Counted from the first letter of the stretch, positions 41,557 to 50,291 are shown. The stretch: DNA of 64,000 nucleotides from Variovorax gossypii (GCF_003965815.1 NZ_RXOE01000005.1:248001-312000), one strand, 5' to 3'. Numbers and translations are program-made. The notes: a model not told the origin generated them from the letters alone.

Positions 41557-42879
41557 TCAGTCGTCGATGCTCTTGCGCACCTTCACGTTCTTCTCCTTGG
41601 CATAGGCCAGCGAAGACTTCTCGATGATCGGCCGCAGCAGCTTCCAGTCGGGCGCGATCCAGTCGGACACCACGTTCCACTTGCTGCCGTCCCATTGCTG
41701 GAAGGCCACGCGGCCATCGCCCTCGTGGTTGTCCCAGGTCACATTGATCGAGTGGAACAACCCCTTGGCGCCGAGCGCGGCGGCGCGCGCCTCGTCGATC
41801 TTCAGGTTCTCCAGGCCCCAGCGGACCTCGTCGCCGGTGAGCGTGCGCTTGCCGAACTTGGCTTGCGCGATGCGGATGGCCTCCACGTTCAGGATGCCGT
41901 TGAGCACGCCGAGGTTGTGATACACGCTGCCGATGCGCTTCGGGTCCTGCAGGTTGCCCTTGCCCGCGCCGTAGACGGTCTTGGTGATCTCCTGCAGCAC
42001 CGGGTACTGGGCACCCGCCGCCACGGTGGTGATGGCCACGTAGCCCTTGGCCGCGTCGCCCGCGGGAATCACGTCTTCCTCGGAGTTGGACCAGACGTTG
42101 CCCACAATGTGGTCGACCGGAAAACCTGTCTTCTGCGCCGTCTTGAGCGCCACCGGGTTCATCACGCCCCAACCGCGCAGCACCACGTAGTCGGGCTTGG
42201 CGCGGCGGATGGCGAGCCACTGTGACTGCTGCTCGTTGCCCGGGTGCGGCACCTCGATCTGCTGCAGCGCGAAGCCGTATTTCTTCGCCAGCAGCTCGTA
42301 GATCGGGATGGTCTCCTTGCCGTAGGGCGAGCCGTGGTACAGCACCACGATCTTCTTGCCCTTGAGCTTGTCGGCGCCGCCCTCCTTGCCCGCGATGTAG
42401 TTCACGATGCCGGAGGTCTCGCTGTACGGGTTGAGCAGCAGCGGGAAGATGTACTTGAACACGCGGCCGTCGGTGGTGTCGGTGCGGCCGTGGTTGATGG
42501 TGAGCAGCGGCACCTTGTCGGCCGTTACGCGGTCGATCAGCGCATAGGCGATGCCGACTGACAGCGGGTTCCAGGTCGCGATGCCGGGGCGCTGCTTGAG
42601 GCGCTCGTACACCTCCACGCCGCGCTCCACCTCGTACTGCGTCTCGCCCTCCTCCCAGGTCAGCTTGACGCCGCCCACGCCGCCATCGCGCGTGTTCACC
42701 AGGTTCAGGTAGTCGATGAAGCCGCCGAAGAAGCCCGTGCCGCCCGCCGCATAGGGGCCGACGCGATAGCTCTGCAGCGGGAAGAACTGCTCGTTGCCAT
42801 CGGCATGCGCGAACTGCAGGACGCTCGCGGCCAGGGTGACGGCCACAGCCGCGGTTTTCAGATGCTTGATGAAGGACAT
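41557..42879 (-). CDS. LIV-type ABC transporter periplasmic substrate-binding protein
   Basis: This 440-residue type I periplasmic-binding protein has a signal peptide ending LQFAHADGN. The mature part shows GGTGFFGGFIDYLNLVNTRDG, DRVTADKVPLLTINHGRTD, KIVVLYHGSPYGKETIPIYE and VLRGWGVMNPVALKTAQKTG, characteristic of branched-chain-type receptors for amides and aromatic or small acids. It is embedded among msuE, sfnG and sfnB, which suggests a sulfone, sulfonate or related ligand. The 979-codon open frame covering it is a shadow; the ATG at 42879 gives the signal peptide. Confidence 0.9.
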   Translation of the reverse strand: MSFIKHLKTAAVAVTLAASVLQFAHADGNEQFFPLQSYRVGPYAAGGTGFFGGFIDYLNLVNTRDGGVGGVKLTWEEGETQYEVERGVEVYERLKQRPGIATWNPLSVGIAYALIDRVTADKVPLLTINHGRTDTTDGRVFKYIFPLLLNPYSETSGIVNYIAGKEGGADKLKGKKIVVLYHGSPYGKETIPIYELLAKKYGFALQQIEVPHPGNEQQSQWLAIRRAKPDYVVLRGWGVMNPVALKTAQKTGFPVDHIVGNVWSNSEEDVIPAGDAAKGYVAITTVAAGAQYPVLQEITKTVYGAGKGNLQDPKRIGSVYHNLGVLNGILNVEAIRIAQAKFGKRTLTGDEVRWGLENLKIDEARAAALGAKGLFHSINVTWDNHEGDGRVAFQQWDGSKWNVVSDWIAPDWKLLRPIIEKSSLAYAKEKNVKVRKSIDD

Positions 42880-42932
42880 GGTGGTGATGAAGACTCTTGG
42901 GATGCGAAGGAAAAAGGAAAGGTGTCGTGCGC

Positions 42933-43946
42933 TCAGGCTGGAGAGGGGCCCGCGAACCGCTTGCGCGCGCGGTCCCAGAGGGCAGCCAGCCCCTGCGGCT
43001 CCACGACGAGGAAAAAAATGATCAGCGCGCCGAGCACGATGCGCTGGCTCATGTCGAGCACGCCCGAATCGAACCAGCCGCCGAGCAGGAAACTGCCCGC
43101 ACGCGAGAGCAGCAGCGGAAACACCACGATCAGCGCGGCGCCGAGGAAGGCCCCGCGGATCGTCGCGAGCCCGCCGATGATCACGATGAAGAGAATCTGG
43201 AACGAGCGGTCGAGGTTGAAGCCCGCCGGCTCCACCGTGCGCAGGTAGACGAAGCCCCACAGCACGCCCGCCACGCCGACGATGAACGACGACACCGCGA
43301 ACGCCAGCAGCTTGGTGCGCAGCACCGGCACGCCGATCACGCGCGCCGCCAGCTCGTTGTCGCGCACGGCGATGAAGTGGTGGCCCGTCTGCGTGCGCAC
43401 CAGCCGCCATGCCAGCAGGGTGAGCACCGTCACCACGGCCAGCGAGAAGACGTAGCGTCGTACGGGCGTGTCGAACACGAACCCCGCCACCTCGAGCGCC
43501 GGCGCGTCGATCACGCCCGAAGGGTTGTCGTTGCTGAGCCAGCTGAACTTGGTCAGCGCCCATTGCACGAAGAACTGCGCGGCCAGCGTCGACACCGCCA
43601 GGTAGAAGCCGCGCAGCCGCAGGCTCGGCAAGCCGAACACCAGCCCGACGACGGTTGCGGCGAGGCCCGCGAGCCCGATGCTCGCCAGCAGCGGCAGCCC
43701 CTCCACCCGCAGGTTGAAGTTGTAGGCGGCGAAGGCGCCGACCGCCATGAAGGCGGCCGTACCCAGCGAAAGCTGACCCGCATAGCCGGTCAGCAGGTTG
43801 AGCCCGACAGCCGCGAGCGACAGCGCGAGAAACGGGATCAGCAGCGCATCGAACACATAGCCGGACGCGACGAACGGCACGATGCCGAAAGCGATGACGA
43901 GCACGGCCAGCGGCCAGGTCCATGGGGGCACGGAAACGGTACGCAT
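42933..43946 (-). CDS. LIV-type ABC transporter permease (LivM-like)
   Basis: This 337-residue inner-membrane permease has about ten hydrophobic segments. The LivM landmarks are ALSLAAVGLNLLTGYAGQLS, SLRLRGFYLAVSTLAAQFFV and the cytoplasmic loop TQTGHHFIAVRDNELAARVI, followed by GGLATIRGAFLGAALI. It follows livH by three bases. It forms the translocation pore with the LivH-like protein. Confidence 0.92.
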   Translation of the reverse strand: MRTVSVPPWTWPLAVLVIAFGIVPFVASGYVFDALLIPFLALSLAAVGLNLLTGYAGQLSLGTAAFMAVGAFAAYNFNLRVEGLPLLASIGLAGLAATVVGLVFGLPSLRLRGFYLAVSTLAAQFFVQWALTKFSWLSNDNPSGVIDAPALEVAGFVFDTPVRRYVFSLAVVTVLTLLAWRLVRTQTGHHFIAVRDNELAARVIGVPVLRTKLLAFAVSSFIVGVAGVLWGFVYLRTVEPAGFNLDRSFQILFIVIIGGLATIRGAFLGAALIVVFPLLLSRAGSFLLGGWFDSGVLDMSQRIVLGALIIFFLVVEPQGLAALWDRARKRFAGPSPA

Positions 43947-43949
43947 GGC

Positions 43950-44846
43950 TCAGGCACGCTCCACCAGTTTCTGACCGAACAGCCCGCTCGGCCGGATCAA
44001 CAGGAAGGCCAGCGCCGCGACATAGGCGAACCAGCTCTCGATGCCGCCGCCCACGAAGGGCCCGATATACACCTCGGCCAACTTCTCTAGCGCGCCGATC
44101 ACCAGCCCGCCGACGATTGCGCCGAGGATCGAGTCGAACCCGCCCAACACCAGCACCGGCAATGCCTTCAGCACCACGAGCGAGAGCGAGAACTGTACGC
44201 CCAGCCGCGCGCCCCACAGCAGGCCGGCCACTAGCGCGATGACGCCGGCTGCGGCCCAAACCGTGGCCCAGATGCGCGGCAGCCGCAGACCGACCGCGAT
44301 AGCCGCATAGGTGTCGTCCGCCACCGCGCGGAAAGCCAGGCCCACGCGGGTGTAGCGGAAGAAGGCCGAGAGCAGCGCAACCATCACGCCGGCCGTGGCG
44401 GCAGCGAACAGGTCGAAGGTCGAAACCATGATGCCCAGGAACTCCAGCGGCTCGTCCGCGATGCCGAGCTCCAGCGCATGCACCTGCGTGCCCCACACCA
44501 GCTGCGCCACGCCCTCGATCACGTAAGACAGGCCCAGCGTCGCCATGAACAGCGTGATCGGCGGCTGGTTCACCAGCGGACGCAGAACGGTGCGCTCGAT
44601 GACCAGCCCCAGCGCCACCATGAGAGCGAAGGTCAGCACGAGGGCAAGCGCGAAGGGCACGCCGCGCTCGACCAGGCTCACGAAGGTGAGTGCCGCAAAC
44701 AGCAGCTGCGCACCCTGCGCGAAGTTGAGCACCCCCGATGTCTTGTAGATCAGCACGAAGCCGATGGCCACCAGCGAATACATCACGCCCGAAAGCAGGC
44801 CGCCGACGAGCACTTCTGCGAAGAAGCCGAGATCGAAGCCGTCCAT
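43950..44846 (-). CDS. LIV-type ABC transporter permease (LivH-like)
   Basis: This 298-residue permease has about eight hydrophobic segments and the LivH blocks GLLSGVMYSLVAIGFVLIYK, TSGVLNFAQGAQ, FFRYTRVGLAFRAVADDTYA and KALPVLVLGGFDSILGAIVG. The start overlaps the livG stop as ATGA (44846 region). It is one of five transporter genes sharing the operon with sfnG, sfnB and msuE. Confidence 0.92.
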   Translation of the reverse strand: MDGFDLGFFAEVLVGGLLSGVMYSLVAIGFVLIYKTSGVLNFAQGAQLLFAALTFVSLVERGVPFALALVLTFALMVALGLVIERTVLRPLVNQPPITLFMATLGLSYVIEGVAQLVWGTQVHALELGIADEPLEFLGIMVSTFDLFAAATAGVMVALLSAFFRYTRVGLAFRAVADDTYAAIAVGLRLPRIWATVWAAAGVIALVAGLLWGARLGVQFSLSLVVLKALPVLVLGGFDSILGAIVGGLVIGALEKLAEVYIGPFVGGGIESWFAYVAALAFLLIRPSGLFGQKLVERA

Positions 44847-45739
44847 CAGGCCTGCCCCCCGGTGTCGTCGTCGTGGGCTACGCCCAGGTAGGCGTCGATC
44901 ACAGCCCGGTCGCCGCGCACCTCGGCGGGCGTGCCGTCGGCGATCTTGCGGCCGTGGTCGAACACGGCCACGCGGTCCGAGAGGCCCAGCACCACGCCGA
45001 TGTCGTGCTCGATCAACAGGATGGTGGTGCCGAATTCGTCGCGCGCGGCGCGCACGAAATGCGCCATCTCTCTTTTCTCGGTGACGGTCATGCCGGCCAT
45101 CGGCTCGTCGAGCAGCAGCAGTTGCGGTGATGCCACCAGCGCACGCGCCAGTTCGACGCGCTTTTGCAGGCCATAGGCCAGCGTGCCCGCGAGCCGCTCG
45201 CTCACGGCGCCCAGCCCGAGAAAACCGATGATCGCGTCGGCCCGCGCGCGCGCATCCTCGCGTTCTCGGCGTGCGCGGCCCAGCCCGACGAGCTGCTCGA
45301 CGAAGGTGGAGCGCGCCGCATCGACGCGCCCGAGCACGATGTTGTCGCGCACGCTCAGGCCCTTGAAGAGCGCCAGGTTCTGGAAGGTGCGCGCGACGCC
45401 CAGCCGGGCCAGCCGCGCGGTCGGCACGTGGCCGAAGCTGCGCCCGCCGATCCACACGCGCCCGCGGTCGGGCCGGTACAGCCCGCTGATGACGTTGACC
45501 AGCGAACTCTTGCCCGCGCCGTTGGGGCCGATGACGGCACGGATCTCCCCCTTCGCGATCGACAGGTCCACACCCGACAGCGCGGTGACGCCGCCGAAGG
45601 ACAGTTCTATGCCCTCCAGCCGTAGCGCGGCCGACGTCGCGGCGTGTTCTCCGACCGGCGCCGTGCGCCCCGCCGGCACGAAGGCCACCGGGTCGACGCC
45701 CAGAGGGATCGGTCCCGCCTCGAAGAAAAGATCGGGCAT
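44846..45739 (-). CDS. LIV-type ABC transporter ATPase (LivG-like) with N-terminal extension
   Basis: The second ATPase of the importer. Walker A is AVIGPNGAGKSSLVNVISGL, the signature LAYGLQKRVELARALVASP, and Walker B LLLLDEPMAGMT. LivG-type blocks GVARTFQNLALFKGLSVRDN are present. Before the usual start (LRLEGIELSFGG) it has an extra segment of about 38 residues, proline- and alanine-rich, absent from typical LivG. A TTG at 45754 overlapping the sfnG stop is an alternative start; the ATG at 45739 is preferred. Confidence 0.9.
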   Translation of the reverse strand: MPDLFFEAGPIPLGVDPVAFVPAGRTAPVGEHAATSAALRLEGIELSFGGVTALSGVDLSIAKGEIRAVIGPNGAGKSSLVNVISGLYRPDRGRVWIGGRSFGHVPTARLARLGVARTFQNLALFKGLSVRDNIVLGRVDAARSTFVEQLVGLGRARREREDARARADAIIGFLGLGAVSERLAGTLAYGLQKRVELARALVASPQLLLLDEPMAGMTVTEKREMAHFVRAARDEFGTTILLIEHDIGVVLGLSDRVAVFDHGRKIADGTPAEVRGDRAVIDAYLGVAHDDDTGGQA

Positions 45740-45750
45740 CACGGCGAGGC

Positions 45751-46899
45751 TCAAGCCACGGCTTCCAGCGCCGCCTTGCCGGCGTTGCCGGCCTGGCCTG
45801 CACGCGCGGCCTGCTCCGCTTCGAGCTTGCGCACCAGCGGCAGGACCTTCTCGCCGAAGTACTCCACCTCCTCGATGAAGTGCAGGAAGCCCGTCAGGAT
45901 CAGGTCAACGCCGATGGCCTTGAGCGCCACGATGCGCTCGGCGATCTGCTGCGGCGTGCCGATGAGGTCGGTGCGAAAGCCGTCGTTGTACTGCACCAGG
46001 TCTTCGAAGGTCGACTTGGCCCAGTTGCCCTCGCCTTCGGGCGACGCCTTGCCGGCCTGCTTCACCGCGTCGCCGAAGGCATGCACCGCCTCGACATGGG
46101 CGTGCTCGATGATGTCCGCCAGCACCGCCCTGGCTTCTTCTTCGGTGTCGCGGGCGATGACGAAGGCGTTCACGCCGATGCGCACCGTGTGGCCGTTCTG
46201 CGCCGCCTTGGCCTGGATGTCGTCGATCTGCGCCTTCAGGCCCTCGGGCGTGTTGCCGTTGGTGAAGTACCAGTCCGACACGCTGGCCGCGTTGTCGCGC
46301 GCGGCGCGCGAGCTGCCGCCCTGGAAGATCTCGGGGTGCGGCTTCTGCACCGGCTTCGGGCTCAACGTGTAGTCGCTGAAGCGGTAGAAGTCGCCCTTGA
46401 AGGTGAAGTTGTCCTGCGTCCAGATGCCCTTGAGCGCGCGGATGAACTCGTTGGAGCGGCGGTAGCGCTCGTCGTGTTCGAGCCACGGCTCGCCGATGGC
46501 CTGGAACTCGCCCTTGAACCAGCCGCTGACCACGTTGATGGCGATGCGGCCGTTGGAGATGTGGTCGATGGTGGCGATCTGCTTGGCCACCACCGCAGGG
46601 TTCCACGGCCCGGGCAGGATGGCGGCGAGCACCTTGAGCTTCGTGGTGGCATGCAGCAGTGCCTGGCTGAAGGACACCGACTCGTGCTGGTACTCCGCGC
46701 CGTAGCCGGCCGTGAAGCGGATCTGGCTCAGCGCGTACTCGAAGCCGGCCTTCTCGGCCGCGACAGCGAGGCGCTGGTTGTATTCGAGGCTCCAGTCGGT
46801 GCGCTGCGCGATGGTGCTGACCACGAGGCCGCCACTGACGTTGGGCACCCAGTAGGCGAACTTGACGGGGGCGGCGGTGGAGGACGACGGTTGGCTCAT
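45751..46899 (-). CDS. sfnG: FMNH2-dependent dimethyl sulfone monooxygenase SfnG
   Basis: SfnG oxidises dimethyl sulfone to methanesulfinate with reduced FMN, freeing sulfur for growth. The 382-residue luciferase-fold protein carries the SfnG-typical FAYWVPNVSGGLVVSTIAQR, YALSQIRFTAGYGAEYQHES, AINVVSGWFKGEFQAIGEPW and ASPEGEGNWAKSTFEDLVQY. The reductase MsuE is encoded immediately upstream in the operon. Regulation is probably by SfnR and sigma-54 from the promoter at 47602-47617. Confidence 0.93.
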   Translation of the reverse strand: MSQPSSSTAAPVKFAYWVPNVSGGLVVSTIAQRTDWSLEYNQRLAVAAEKAGFEYALSQIRFTAGYGAEYQHESVSFSQALLHATTKLKVLAAILPGPWNPAVVAKQIATIDHISNGRIAINVVSGWFKGEFQAIGEPWLEHDERYRRSNEFIRALKGIWTQDNFTFKGDFYRFSDYTLSPKPVQKPHPEIFQGGSSRAARDNAASVSDWYFTNGNTPEGLKAQIDDIQAKAAQNGHTVRIGVNAFVIARDTEEEARAVLADIIEHAHVEAVHAFGDAVKQAGKASPEGEGNWAKSTFEDLVQYNDGFRTDLIGTPQQIAERIVALKAIGVDLILTGFLHFIEEVEYFGEKVLPLVRKLEAEQAARAGQAGNAGKAALEAVA

Positions 46900-46944
46900 G
46901 ACGGGTTTCTCTCTGTGTGGACGGTCGATCGGGAGGAAGGCTTC

Positions 46945-47547
46945 TCAGGCGGCCAGCGCGACGGGCGCTGGTTTGCGAACGGCGGGCGTGGCGGGTGTGT
47001 CGGGCACCGAGGCCGCGCGCAGTTGAGGCACGGCACGCGCCACGGCCAGCGCAATGCGTTCGCGCAGCGCGGGGCTGGCGATCTCGTAGCCTTCGAAGTC
47101 CTTCTCGACCGCATAGACGCCGATGGGCAGCGTGAGCGCCTGGAAGAAGCTGAAGAGCGGGCGCAGCTGATGGTCGATGACCAGCGCGTGGCGGTCGCTG
47201 CCGCCGGTGGCCGCGAGCAGCACGGGCTTGTCGGTCAGCGCCTCGTGATGCACGAAGTCGAACAGGTGCTTGAAGAGACCGGTGTACGAGCCACGATAGA
47301 CCGGGCTCGCCACCAGCAGCAGGTCGGCCGACTCGATGGCCGCGATGCTCTCTTCGACGGCAGCAGGCAACTGGTTGCGGTAGAGCACGCCGGCGAACTG
47401 CGGGCCGATGTCGCCGAGCGAGATCACGCGCGCATCGATGGCGATCTCGTCGCCGAGCGCGGCCAGCAGTTGATCGACCAGCACCAGCGTGCGCGAGGGA
47501 CGCTGCAGGCTGCCGGAGACGGCGACGACTTTCAGTTTTCGACTCAT
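46945..47547 (-). CDS. msuE: NAD(P)H-dependent FMN reductase MsuE
   Basis: Supplies reduced FMN to SfnG and probably to SsuD. The 200-residue flavodoxin-fold protein opens VVAVSGSLQRPSRTLVLVDQ and has the FMN-binding LLVASPVYRGSYTGLFKHLF, then LLAATGGSDRHALVIDHQLR, typical of MsuE/SsuE. GAGGT lies before the ATG at 47547; a longer frame to 47640 has no ribosome site. It is the first gene of an eight-gene operon and follows a sigma-54 site by 55 bases. Confidence 0.92.
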   Translation of the reverse strand: MSRKLKVVAVSGSLQRPSRTLVLVDQLLAALGDEIAIDARVISLGDIGPQFAGVLYRNQLPAAVEESIAAIESADLLLVASPVYRGSYTGLFKHLFDFVHHEALTDKPVLLAATGGSDRHALVIDHQLRPLFSFFQALTLPIGVYAVEKDFEGYEIASPALRERIALAVARAVPQLRAASVPDTPATPAVRKPAPVALAA

Positions 47548-47601
47548 GTTGATATGACCTCTATTTGGAAGCCACGATCGATTCGCGGCACGCTGGATAT
47601 A

Positions 47602-47617
47602 TGCGAATGGCGTGCCA
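47602..47617 (-). promoter_or_regulatory. Sigma-54 promoter of the msuE-sfnG-transport operon
   Basis: The minus strand reads TGGCACG-CCAT-TCGCA (47617 down to 47602). It has the invariant GG-N10-GC pair and matches the sigma-54 consensus TGGCACG-N4-TTGCW except for one base. Transcription would start near 47591, 44 bases before the msuE ATG. sfn genes of Pseudomonas need RpoN and the activator SfnR, and sfnR is encoded at 51708-52850 here. Confidence 0.75.
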
Positions 47618-47896
47618 CTTCCTTTTTCCTTATGAATCAAGGAGTTAGAGCGAAATGGCTATTCGCGCGCATGCTGAATCGGAAGCAGGCTGCGGGTGAG
47701 TTGCTGATCAGCCAGCAGCTGCGCAGCCATAGTCGTTTGGAGCAGATCGGTATGCGGGCATCGAATGAACGCCAGGCAGCAATCCGACGGGAAAACTGCT
47801 TCCCATACAGCAGCAAAAGCAGCGCAAATGGGAGCCGAAAAGCACGACGGGCCTGCGACGCGAAGCCGCGGGCCCGTGGCATGGCGATGGCGAAGT
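47618..47896. other. Intergenic stretch upstream of the msuE promoter
   Basis: About 280 bp between the sigma-54 site and the convergent end of the SfnC-like gene. Short frames on both strands lack ribosome sites and family features. Enhancer-like binding sites for SfnR are expected in this region, but no pair of repeats is clear enough to call. Confidence 0.45.
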
Positions 47897-49087
47897 TCAG
47901 GAATAGAAGCTGGGTTGCGGCAGGCGTGCGTTGAGCGCCCACTGGCCCAGCTCGCGCACCTTGTAGTCCACCGGATCGTGCAGCGTATGCACGCGCAGGT
48001 TGCGCCAGTAACGGTCAAGGCGCAGCGCGGCGGTGGTGGCACGCGCGCCCGTCACTTCGAACATGCGGTGCGCCACCTCGAGGCTCGCACGCGTGCTCGC
48101 GACCTTGGCGGCGGCGACTGCAACAGCCACCTGGCCACGCTCCTGCTCGTCGAGCGAAGTGCCGCGCAGCCATGCCTGATCGAAGGCCGCGGCCGCCTGG
48201 TCGAGCAGCAGGCGGGCGCCTTGCAGCGCGAGCCAGAAATCGCCGTAGTGCGTGAGCACGTACGGGTCTTCGTTCGCGGTCGATGCCGTCGAGAACAGCC
48301 AGGGCCGGCCCTGCTGCAGCGTGAACGCCCTCGCCTCCTCGAGCGCGCCCTCGCCCAGGCCCAGGTAGATGTTCGCGAGGATCAGTTGCGCCAGCAGCGG
48401 GCGCAGGCAGGCGAACGGCGTCGACAGCGGGCCGGGGTCGAGCAGCAGCTCGTTCGCCTCGACGTGCACGCCGTCGAACAGCACGCTGCCGCTGTCGGTC
48501 TGGCGCTGGCCCATGTTGTCCCAGTCGCCGAGCACCGTGATGCCCGCGCGCCGCGTGGGCACAACGCCGATCAGCAGGCGGTCGTTCGCATCGAGGGCCG
48601 AGGCGAGCAGCATGTCGGAGTCGCTGGCACCCGAGCAGAAGCTCTTGCGGCCCGAGAACACATGCCCGCCGTCGACGGCCTCGGCGCGCGTGGATTTGTC
48701 GAGCGGGTTCAGCGCATTGCCCCAGAACCAGCGATGCTCGCGGGTCTGTTCGATCCACGGCTGCCATTGCGTGCGTTGAGCGAAGAGCTGCGTGGTCGCG
48801 AGCAGCAGGTGATGAAAGGCAAAGAGATGCGCCACCGAGCTGTCGACACGCGCGAAGCTGCGAACCACGTCGAGTGTCTGCCGCCAGCTCGCACCCAGAC
48901 CGCCCAACTCGGCCGGCACGCTGAGCATCAGCAGGTCGCTGTCGCGCAGCAGGTCGCGCTCGGCCTTGGGCGTGCCGCCGAGCTGGTCGCGTTCCACGGC
49001 GGTTTGCGCCAGCGCCTGCGCGACGCGCTGCGCGCTCGCATGCCACGGCACGACCTCGTCGCCGGCCTCCGCGGAAAAATGCTTCAT
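47897..49087 (-). CDS. DszC/SfnC-like flavin-dependent monooxygenase (acyl-CoA dehydrogenase fold), copy 1
   Basis: This 396-residue protein of the DszC-like group is expected to use reduced flavin and O2 on a sulfur compound. Blocks are LLMLSVPAELGGLGASWRQT, HHLLLATTQLFAQRTQWQPW, WFWGNALNPLDKST, GRKSFCSGASDSDMLLASAL, DWDNMGQRQTDSGSV and LDRYWRNLRVHTLHDPVDYK. It overlaps ssuD by ATGA, so the two are coupled. The protein at 50515-51711 is a close paralogue sharing most of these blocks. Substrate unknown. Confidence 0.85.
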   Translation of the reverse strand: MKHFSAEAGDEVVPWHASAQRVAQALAQTAVERDQLGGTPKAERDLLRDSDLLMLSVPAELGGLGASWRQTLDVVRSFARVDSSVAHLFAFHHLLLATTQLFAQRTQWQPWIEQTREHRWFWGNALNPLDKSTRAEAVDGGHVFSGRKSFCSGASDSDMLLASALDANDRLLIGVVPTRRAGITVLGDWDNMGQRQTDSGSVLFDGVHVEANELLLDPGPLSTPFACLRPLLAQLILANIYLGLGEGALEEARAFTLQQGRPWLFSTASTANEDPYVLTHYGDFWLALQGARLLLDQAAAAFDQAWLRGTSLDEQERGQVAVAVAAAKVASTRASLEVAHRMFEVTGARATTAALRLDRYWRNLRVHTLHDPVDYKVRELGQWALNARLPQPSFYS

Positions 49088-50265
49088 GCGGCAGCCTTCT
49101 CACGCACGGGCACCTGCGCAACCTGCACATCCTGTGAAGACGGCGGCACGATGTCGTTGGCGATGACTTCGCCGAAGGGCCCGGTGATGTTGGCGTGCCC
49201 AGCCGGGCGCACATGGTCGAGCGGCAGCAGCGGGAACAGCAGCTCGGCCACCCGGTACGCCTCTTCGAGATGCGGGTAGCCCGAGAAGATGAAGGTCTCC
49301 ACGCCGAGCGCGGCGTATTCCTTGATGCGCGCAGCCACCTCCTCGGGGCTGCCCACCAGCGCCGTGCCCGCACCGCCGCGCACCAGGCCCACGCCCGCCC
49401 ACAGGTTGGGCGACACCTCGAGCCTGTCGCGCCGCCCGCCGTGCAGTGCCGCCATGCGCTGCTGGCCCACCGAGTCGAAGCGCGAGAAGGCTTTCTGCGC
49501 GGCCGCGATGGTGTCGTCGGTCACGTAGGAAATGAGTTCGTCGGCGGCGCGCCATGCCGCCTCGCTGGTCTCGCGCACGATCACGTGCAGCCGGATGCCG
49601 AAGCGCAGCGTGCGGCCATGCTTCGCCGCCGCGGCGCGGGCCTTCGCGATCTTGTCGGCCACGTCGGCCGGTGGCTCGCCCCAGGTGAGGTACACGTCGG
49701 CCTGCTCACCCGCGAGTGCGATCGCCGCATCCGACGAGCCACCGAACCACAGTGGCGGATAGGGCTTCTGCACGGGTGGATAGAGCGTCTTCGCGTTCTC
49801 CACGCGCAGGTGCTTGCCCGAGAAATTCACGGTCTCACCGGCCGCCACGCCGCGCCAGATGCGCAGGAATTCATCGGTGACCTCGTAGCGCTCGGCATGC
49901 GTGAGGAAGCTGCCGTCGCCGTGCTGTTCGTCGGGGTCGCCGCCGGTCACCACGTTGATGAGCAGGCGGCCTTCGGAGAAGCGGTCGAGCGTGGCGGCCT
50001 GGCGCGCGGAGACCGTCGGCGAAATGATGCCAGGGCGGATCGCGACCAGGAACTTGAGTCGCTCGGTCTGCGCCGCGAGCGACGAGGCGACCACCCACGA
50101 GTCCTCGCAGGAACGCCCCGTCGGAATCAGCACGCCTTCGTAGCCCAGTTCGTCGGCGGCCTGCGCTACTTGCCGCAGGTATCGATGGCTCACGGTGCGC
50201 GCGCCGCGCGAGGTGCCGAGGTAGCGGCTGTCGCCGTGCGTGGGAAGAAACCAGAAAAGTTGCAT
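49084..50265 (-). CDS. ssuD: FMNH2-dependent alkanesulfonate monooxygenase SsuD
   Basis: SsuD desulfonates C1-C14 alkanesulfonates to aldehyde and sulfite using reduced FMN. The 393-residue luciferase-fold protein begins QLFWFLPTHGDSRYLGTSRG and has IPTGRSCEDSWVVAS, FLVAIRPGIISPTVSARQAA, INVVTGGDPDEQHGDG and TFIFSGYPHLEEAYRVAEL, all SsuD hallmarks. FMN reductase is supplied by msuE. No ssuABC importer adjoins it. The start has no Shine-Dalgarno sequence, and the sigma-54 site predicts a transcript beginning close to the ATG. Confidence 0.92.
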   Translation of the reverse strand: MQLFWFLPTHGDSRYLGTSRGARTVSHRYLRQVAQAADELGYEGVLIPTGRSCEDSWVVASSLAAQTERLKFLVAIRPGIISPTVSARQAATLDRFSEGRLLINVVTGGDPDEQHGDGSFLTHAERYEVTDEFLRIWRGVAAGETVNFSGKHLRVENAKTLYPPVQKPYPPLWFGGSSDAAIALAGEQADVYLTWGEPPADVADKIAKARAAAAKHGRTLRFGIRLHVIVRETSEAAWRAADELISYVTDDTIAAAQKAFSRFDSVGQQRMAALHGGRRDRLEVSPNLWAGVGLVRGGAGTALVGSPEEVAARIKEYAALGVETFIFSGYPHLEEAYRVAELLFPLLPLDHVRPAGHANITGPFGEVIANDIVPPSSQDVQVAQVPVREKAAA

Positions 50266-50275
50266 GAGGTGATTC

Positions 50276-50291
50276 AGCAGTTAGCGTGCCA
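50276..50291 (-). promoter_or_regulatory. Sigma-54 promoter of ssuD
   Basis: The minus strand reads TGGCACG-CTAA-CTGCT (50291 down to 50276), matching TGGCACG-N4-TTGCW at all but one position and holding the GG-N10-GC spacing. The predicted start near 50265 coincides with the ssuD ATG, which has no ribosome site, so a leaderless or very short-leader mRNA is possible. It shares TGGCACG with the msuE promoter. Confidence 0.65.

Noticed and set aside
41557..44496. A 979-codon minus-strand open frame spanning the transporter genes
   Set aside because: Only its last 440 codons are a real receptor with a signal peptide; the rest is an arginine- and glycine-rich out-of-frame reading of livM and livH.
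47632..47934. A 100-codon plus-strand frame beginning MNQGVRAKWLF
   Set aside because: No ribosome site, basic low-complexity composition, overlaps the end of the SfnC-like gene on the other strand, and no recognised family.
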